Assembly: GCA_019239785.1 (NCBI GenBank) | Contig: JAFAZM010000107.1 | Coordinates: 1-24,891 of the forward strand | Origin: Sphingomonadaceae bacterium | GTDB lineage: Bacteria > Pseudomonadota > Alphaproteobacteria > Sphingomonadales > Sphingomonadaceae | Length of the DNA stretch: 24,891 nt | Direction of reading: 5' to 3' | Shown: positions 20,897 through 24,891 of the stretch, piece by piece | Numbering within the stretch: position 1 is the stretch's first letter | Layout of the letters: each line of letters starts with the position of its first letter | Made by a program: the position numbers and the translations under genes | Notes under the pieces: generated by a model | What the model saw: only the letters and a program-made list of their open reading frames with translations | The model's database searches: none | What the model was told of the DNA's origin: nothing

Positions 20897-21430
20897 TCAG
20901 CGGAACAGGGTGTCGACATAATCGGCGCCGATCCCGTTCGAGGCATAATGGGCGCGGGCGGCGGCGATATAATCGTGGACGTCGTACATCGCGACCGCAT
21001 TGCCCTCCTCGTCCAGCCAGGCAAGCGGACCGGTGACGACGAAGAACACCTTCATCGGCTCGTCGGATTCGTAGCAGACCAGGGTGTGGCTCTCGCCCGG
21101 CGTCTCATAGACGAAGTCGCCTTTGGTCGCCGTCCAGTCATGCTCGAGATAGCCCCATTTGCCGGAGAGGGTGAAGGCGAAGATATGGTGCGGATGGTAG
21201 TGGCGGTTCACCAGCCCCGCTTTCTCGGACATCAGCACGTCCGCCCACATGTTGCGCTGCGGCGAGATCCAGATCGGCCGGGAATAGACGGTCTCGCTGA
21301 CCGGCACGAAATAGCGCCGGTCCGAATTGGCCGGGTCCTTCATATAGACTTCGGGGAGCACGCCCGGCTTGAAGCTGTTCGGGACCGGCTTGATGTCTTT
21401 CCAGAATTCGGTGGTGGCGGCTTCGGGCAT
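20897..21430 (-). CDS. Cupin, 2,4'-dihydroxyacetophenone dioxygenase-like (first copy)
   Basis: 177 residues, the same length class as the roughly 20-kDa 2,4'-dihydroxyacetophenone dioxygenase of Burkholderia and Alcaligenes. Iron ligands appear as His77 and His79 (NRHYHPHHIFAF) and His115 (PGESHTLV), one residue off the positions I recall for that enzyme (76, 78, 114). That enzyme oxidatively splits an alpha-hydroxy aryl ketone into 4-hydroxybenzoate and formate, which would feed the formate dehydrogenase in this window. A beta-diketone dioxygenase role is an alternative. ATG 21430 has GAGGAG upstream. It leads the operon cupin-VOC-cupin-hydrolase-SDR-alcohol dehydrogenase. The exact substrate is unproven. 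Confidence 0.88.
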   Translation of the reverse strand: MPEAATTEFWKDIKPVPNSFKPGVLPEVYMKDPANSDRRYFVPVSETVYSRPIWISPQRNMWADVLMSEKAGLVNRHYHPHHIFAFTLSGKWGYLEHDWTATKGDFVYETPGESHTLVCYESDEPMKVFFVVTGPLAWLDEEGNAVAMYDVHDYIAAARAHYASNGIGADYVDTLFR

Positions 21431-21640
21431 TGATACGCTCCTCGGAACAGCTTCCGCTCATCCTGAGTAGCGGCTGAGCCTGGCGAAGACCCGTATCGAA
21501 GGACCGCTCCCGCACTGTGCGTCCTTCGATACGCCGGTTCGACAAGCTCACCGGCTACTCAGGATGAGCGGTTGAGCTATGACATTCATGCTCCCGTCGA
21601 ACGAGGCTCGGGGCCGGGCCTGAGCCCGGCCCCCGCCCCC
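21431..21640. repeat. Long palindromic repeat between TonB receptor and cupin operon
   Basis: Perfect 18-bp arms, CCGCTCATCCTGAGTAGC at 21454-21471 and its complement at 21554-21571, enclose perfect 13-bp arms CGTATCGAAGGAC (21492-21504) and GTCCTTCGATACG (21521-21533). This is the common sphingomonad element with TTCGATAC and CAAGCTCA. The cupin ribosome-binding site lies at its left end. No promoter was recognised. Confidence 0.7.
21610..21633 (-). terminator. Hairpin after the TonB receptor gene
   Basis: GGGGCCGGGC and GCCCGGCCCC form a perfect 10-bp stem with a CTGA loop, starting seven bases past the receptor stop codon at 21641. No T-tract follows on the minus strand, so it is either an atypical terminator or an RNA 3' stabiliser. 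Confidence 0.55.
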
Positions 21641-24205
21641 TTAGAATTCGAAGCCCGCGCGCAGATACCATTCGTCGGGCCGGTTGTAGGTGCCGTAGAT
21701 GACGCCGCCGGCGATCTGCGCCTGGCCGGTGACCAGATAGCGATCGTCGAGCAGGTTGGTGACGCCGGCGGTGAGCGACCAGCGCTGGTTCTGCGAGCGC
21801 CAGGTGATCGAGCCGTTGACGATGTTGGTCTCGTGGCGGCGGAGCAGGAAGGTGCGCTCGGTGTCGTTCCACAAGGGCGAGGTGTAGGTGTAATCGGCGA
21901 CCAGGGTTAGCGAGCCAAGGTTGCCGCCGAGCGGGAAGGTCAGCCGCGGGCTGATGTTGAAGGTGAGGTGCGGCGTCTTGGGCAGGTCCGCGCCGGGGAA
22001 GACGCCGGCCTGCAGCGGGTTCGGCGCGACCTGCGATTGCGGCAGCACGCTCGAATAGGTGGCGTGGATGATGCCGACCGAGCTGTCGATGTGGAACATC
22101 GAGTTGACCGCCCAGGATAGCTCGACCTCGGCGCCGCGGATGCGGGCGGTGCCGGCATTCTGGATGGTCGGCGAGACGCCCTGCTGGAAGTTCAGCTGGA
22201 TGCCGGTGTAGCGGGTGTCGAACAGCGCCACGTTGAGGGTGCCGCGACGATTCCAGAAATAGGATTTGAAGCCGAGCTCGAAGCTTTCCGCTTTCTCCTC
22301 GTCGAAGTCCGGCGCGGTCGGCAGCGGGTTGGACAGGCGCGTCGTCCAGCCGCCGGTCTTGTAGCCCCGCGACCAGCTGCCATAGACCATCACATTGTCG
22401 CTGGGATGGAGCTGGATGCCCGCGCGCGGCGAGAAATTGTTGAAGCTCTTGTGGTTCAGCCCCTCGACATAATAGCGCAGCGGCTGGTTCGGATCGTTGA
22501 AGCCGACCAAAGCGACGCAGAGCGGGCTGTTGTAATTGGGGCAGTTGAACAGGTCGTAATTGAAGCCGTTGCGATCGGACTGGCCGCCTTCGAACGCCTT
22601 GTTCTCGTGCGTGTAGCGGGCGCCCAGGGTGAGGCCGAGCCAGGGCGCGATCCGCCAGTCGAGTTGGCCGAAGGCGGCGTAATTCTCGGTCCGGAGCGTG
22701 TTCGGCCCGTCCACCTGGAGCAGGCCCTCGATGAACGGCACCAGGTCGTGCAGGTCGCCAGCTTCCTTGAAGTAATAGCCGCCCAGGACGACGTTCAGCC
22801 TGTTGTCGAGGAAGTTGCCGAGCAGCTGCACCTCCTGGCTGAACTGCCACTGGTTCATGATGAAGCTGACCTGCAAGGCCGGGATCGGCGCGCCGTCCAG
22901 GTCCATCGCCGCGTTCCAATGCAGCTCGCGATAGGCGGTGATCGATTTCAGCGTGAGATTGTGGCTGAGGTCGAACTCGACCGTGCCCGCGCCCCCCCAG
23001 CTCTCGAGGTTCGAGAAGCCCGGGCCGTTCGCATAGGAGCGGTCGATGTTCGGCGAGATGAAGCGGTTGTCGTAGGGGATCAGATCGGGCGCCGGATTGC
23101 CCGGGAAATTGGCCCCGCCGAGCGTCGGGCTGGCGAGCGGCGCGCTCGTGTTCGGCCCGGCCAAGGTCGCGCGCGGGCCGCAGAGGTTGGCCGCGTTGCG
23201 GGAAGCGATCTGCGCCGGCGAGGCGCCGATGCAGAAATTGTAGAGGCCGGCGAACAGGAAGCCCGACGAGCCGGTGATCACGTCGAGCGCGGTCTGGATC
23301 GGGAAGCCTTCGGCGGGGCCGAGATCGAACGGATTGAGGCCGGCGAACGGACCCGGGATGAAGCCGGTGGTCAGCAGCAGGGTGTTGGGCAGCTGGCTGG
23401 TGTTGGTCTTCGAATAGTCGCCGGTCAGCGAGATCCGGAAATTGCTGTGATTGGTATAGTCGATCCGGCCGCGCAGGTTCCAGGTATGGTCGCCGCCCTC
23501 GGTGTCGTAGCGGCGATAGCCGGCGAGCAGGAAGGCCTCGCTCGGCGTCGAGTTGCCGATCAGATTGGCGCCGGGCCCGGTATAGGGAACGTGGCGGACA
23601 TAGCCGTCCCGGTCCTGGAAGCTGCCGGAGAGAATCATGCCGAGACCGTCGGCGAGCGGGATGTCGCCCGTGCCACGGGTGACGATGTTGATCGCGCCGC
23701 CGATCGTGTTGCGGCCGAAGAGGGTGCCCTGCGGGCCACGCAGCACCTCGATCCGCTCGACGTCGAGCAAATCCTGGTTCGCGCCGACGGTGCGGGCGAG
23801 ATAGACGCCGTCGAGATAGATGCCGACGCCCGGATCGAGGTTGAAGGCGAAATCGTTGGCGCCGATGCCGCGGATATAGGCCGAAAGCACCTGGGAGGTG
23901 GCCGAGAAGGGCGTGCCGCCGTCCAGGGTCACGTTCGGCGAGATGTTGGAGAGCTGCGCGACCTCGCTGACCGCGCGCTCCTCCAGGGCCTGGTCGGTGA
24001 AGGCGGTGACCGCGACCGGCACGTCCTGCAGCCTTTGCGCGCGGCGCTGGGCCGTGACGATGATGTCCGTGCCGCCCTGCGCGGCCGTCGTCGGCGGCGG
24101 GGTCGCGGGCGGCGCGGGCGGAGGCGGCTGGTCGTCCGCGGCCCAGGCCGGAGTGGCGGCAATCAGAGCGATCGCCGCAGTCGACAGCAGATATATGCGC
24201 GTCAT
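21641..24205 (-). CDS. TonB-dependent outer-membrane receptor
   Basis: 854 residues. A signal peptide (MTRIYLLSTAAIALIAATPAWA, cleavage after AWA, about 22) is followed by a Pro-rich stretch and a TonB box/plug start, DIIVTAQRRAQRLQDVPVAV. The plug domain (about 50-160) has LDVERIEVLRGPQGTLFGRNTIGGAINIVTR, and a large beta-barrel ends in the aromatic YLRAGFEF signature. It takes up a bulky substrate with energy from TonB. The sphingomonad-type plug and its place between an MFS transporter and aryl-ketone genes suggest a lignin-type aromatic rather than iron, but this is inference. GGGGAGGATGGA gives a good ribosome-binding site. A copy of the shared AT-rich motif lies 52 bases upstream. Confidence 0.95.
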   Translation of the reverse strand: MTRIYLLSTAAIALIAATPAWAADDQPPPPAPPATPPPTTAAQGGTDIIVTAQRRAQRLQDVPVAVTAFTDQALEERAVSEVAQLSNISPNVTLDGGTPFSATSQVLSAYIRGIGANDFAFNLDPGVGIYLDGVYLARTVGANQDLLDVERIEVLRGPQGTLFGRNTIGGAINIVTRGTGDIPLADGLGMILSGSFQDRDGYVRHVPYTGPGANLIGNSTPSEAFLLAGYRRYDTEGGDHTWNLRGRIDYTNHSNFRISLTGDYSKTNTSQLPNTLLLTTGFIPGPFAGLNPFDLGPAEGFPIQTALDVITGSSGFLFAGLYNFCIGASPAQIASRNAANLCGPRATLAGPNTSAPLASPTLGGANFPGNPAPDLIPYDNRFISPNIDRSYANGPGFSNLESWGGAGTVEFDLSHNLTLKSITAYRELHWNAAMDLDGAPIPALQVSFIMNQWQFSQEVQLLGNFLDNRLNVVLGGYYFKEAGDLHDLVPFIEGLLQVDGPNTLRTENYAAFGQLDWRIAPWLGLTLGARYTHENKAFEGGQSDRNGFNYDLFNCPNYNSPLCVALVGFNDPNQPLRYYVEGLNHKSFNNFSPRAGIQLHPSDNVMVYGSWSRGYKTGGWTTRLSNPLPTAPDFDEEKAESFELGFKSYFWNRRGTLNVALFDTRYTGIQLNFQQGVSPTIQNAGTARIRGAEVELSWAVNSMFHIDSSVGIIHATYSSVLPQSQVAPNPLQAGVFPGADLPKTPHLTFNISPRLTFPLGGNLGSLTLVADYTYTSPLWNDTERTFLLRRHETNIVNGSITWRSQNQRWSLTAGVTNLLDDRYLVTGQAQIAGGVIYGTYNRPDEWYLRAGFEF

Positions 24206-24332
24206 TCCATCCTCCCCTACGCTTCGTCTTCGCGAATGCGTTGCCTGCCGGTGGAAATTCGTTGCTGTTGCATACTAATCGACCGAAGCCGTTCCACCCT
24301 CAGGCAAAGTCCATGCGTTTCACGGCGTGAAA
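24206..24332. promoter_or_regulatory. TonB receptor promoter region with two operator candidates
   Basis: The AT-rich motif at 24257-24279 (ATTCGTTGC, then TGTTGCATACTAAT) matches the purU/ligM copy at 19 of 23 positions. A second element, TTTCACG-G-CGTGAAA (24318-24332), is a 15-base palindrome touching the MFS stop codon. Either may bind a regulator. Both flanking genes are on the minus strand, so this drives the receptor. Confidence 0.6.
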
Positions 24333-24891
24333 TCAAATTCCGGCAGTGGGCGCGCGCCTCCGGGCCGGTGCGCTTTCCTCGAGCGCGCTGGCGGCGAGGC
24401 CGGCGGCGATGGCGAGGCCGGCCATGATCCAGAGCGGCATCGCCAGGCCCCAGGCATCGGCGGCGGCGCCGGCGAGCGAGGGCGAGAGCGCACCGCCGAT
24501 CACCTCGCCGCTGCCCATGCAGAGGCCGAGCGCGGTTGCGACATGGCGGGGATCGACGCTCTCGGACGGCACCGTCGCCATGAACAAGGGGAAGATGCCG
24601 ACCAGGCTCCAGCCGAGGAAGAAGATCGCGCCGAGCAGCCAGGCCGAGCCGGTGAACCAGAGCGCGCCCAAAGGGAGGATCAGGCCGATGAACGGGGTCG
24701 CGATCATCACCGGCCGCCGTCCGATCCGGTCCGACAGGCCCGAGACGGCGAAGCTGCCGATCGTCGCGGAGATGCCGAGCGTCCCCATCAGCCAGGCCAT
24801 TGCATCGTTCGAATAGCCGCGGACGCTGGTGAGATAGAGCGGCATGAACGCCCAGCAGATGACCAGATAGGAGACGAGCAGGATCGCGAGC
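24333..24891 (-). CDS. MFS transporter, N-terminal part cut by window edge
   Basis: 186 residues of the C-terminal half are visible, from LAILLVSYLVICWAFMPLYL at the edge to EESAPARRRAPTAGI. About five to six hydrophobic membrane segments can be seen, and the loop motif GLSDRIGRRPVMI is the conserved MFS signature between helices 8 and 9. The family includes aromatic acid:proton symporters (PcaK/AAHS type) and sugar transporters; the visible half does not decide. Upstream of the TonB receptor on the same strand, it may be the inner-membrane partner for the same substrate. The true start lies beyond the right edge; the internal ATG at 24845 is not a start. Confidence 0.9.
   Translation of the reverse strand, partial: LAILLVSYLVICWAFMPLYLTSVRGYSNDAMAWLMGTLGISATIGSFAVSGLSDRIGRRPVMIATPFIGLILPLGALWFTGSAWLLGAIFFLGWSLVGIFPLFMATVPSESVDPRHVATALGLCMGSGEVIGGALSPSLAGAAADAWGLAMPLWIMAGLAIAAGLAASALEESAPARRRAPTAGI

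Noticed and set aside
22406..24427. A plus-strand open frame of over 600 codons opposite the TonB receptor
   Set aside because: Its composition is Arg, Glu and Val biased, it has no domain, and it mirrors the codon pattern of a well-supported receptor gene.

Overview
The window is GC-rich, densely packed chromosomal DNA, most likely from a sphingomonad (Alphaproteobacteria; Sphingobium, Sphingomonas or Novosphingobium type). The clues are a LigM-type tetrahydrofolate-dependent aryl O-demethylase, a long TonB-dependent receptor, an FdsGBAD formate dehydrogenase, and imperfect-palindrome intergenic repeats of the kind common in that order. The organism is an inference; no rRNA or other marker gene is present.

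Left third (1-10645): a C1-oxidation block. purU (cut by the left edge) and ligM diverge. metF converges on ligM and diverges from fdhD. fdhD converges on ndh, overlapping it by 14 bases. A tight fdsG-fdsB-fdsA-fdsD operon, with a four-base ATGA overlap at each junction, fills 5567-10645. Together these can take a methyl group from a methoxylated aromatic acid to methyl-THF (LigM), back to methylene-THF (MetF), to formyl-THF (FolD-type step, not in the window), to formate (PurU) and to CO2 plus NADH (Fds). Ndh can then reoxidise the NADH.

Middle (10686-17137): an IclR-family regulator diverges from an operon of a Tm-1-like/UPF0261 ATP-binding protein, a biotin carboxyl carrier, a compact biotin carboxylase, a pyruvate-carboxylase-type carboxyltransferase and, after a hairpin-rich gap, a NagD-like HAD phosphatase. 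This looks like a dedicated biotin-dependent carboxylase for a non-standard substrate. The closest concept I know is the aryl methyl ketone carboxylases of the Acv and Hpe acetophenone pathways.

Right (17278-21430, minus strand): an operon of two cupins of the 2,4'-dihydroxyacetophenone dioxygenase/ChrR type flanking a VOC protein, then a cysteine hydrolase, an SDR and a zinc alcohol dehydrogenase. It is followed by a TonB receptor (21641-24205) and an MFS transporter cut by the right edge. My reading is that the window encodes uptake and side-chain breakdown of a lignin-type aryl ketone, producing a methoxybenzoate and possibly formate, and coupled to O-demethylation and C1 oxidation.

A related AT-rich motif of 23-26 bp lies at purU/ligM, metF/fdhD, fdsG and upstream of the TonB receptor. 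It suggests these units form one regulon. The substrate, the regulator and the role of the Tm-1-like protein cannot be settled from sequence alone.
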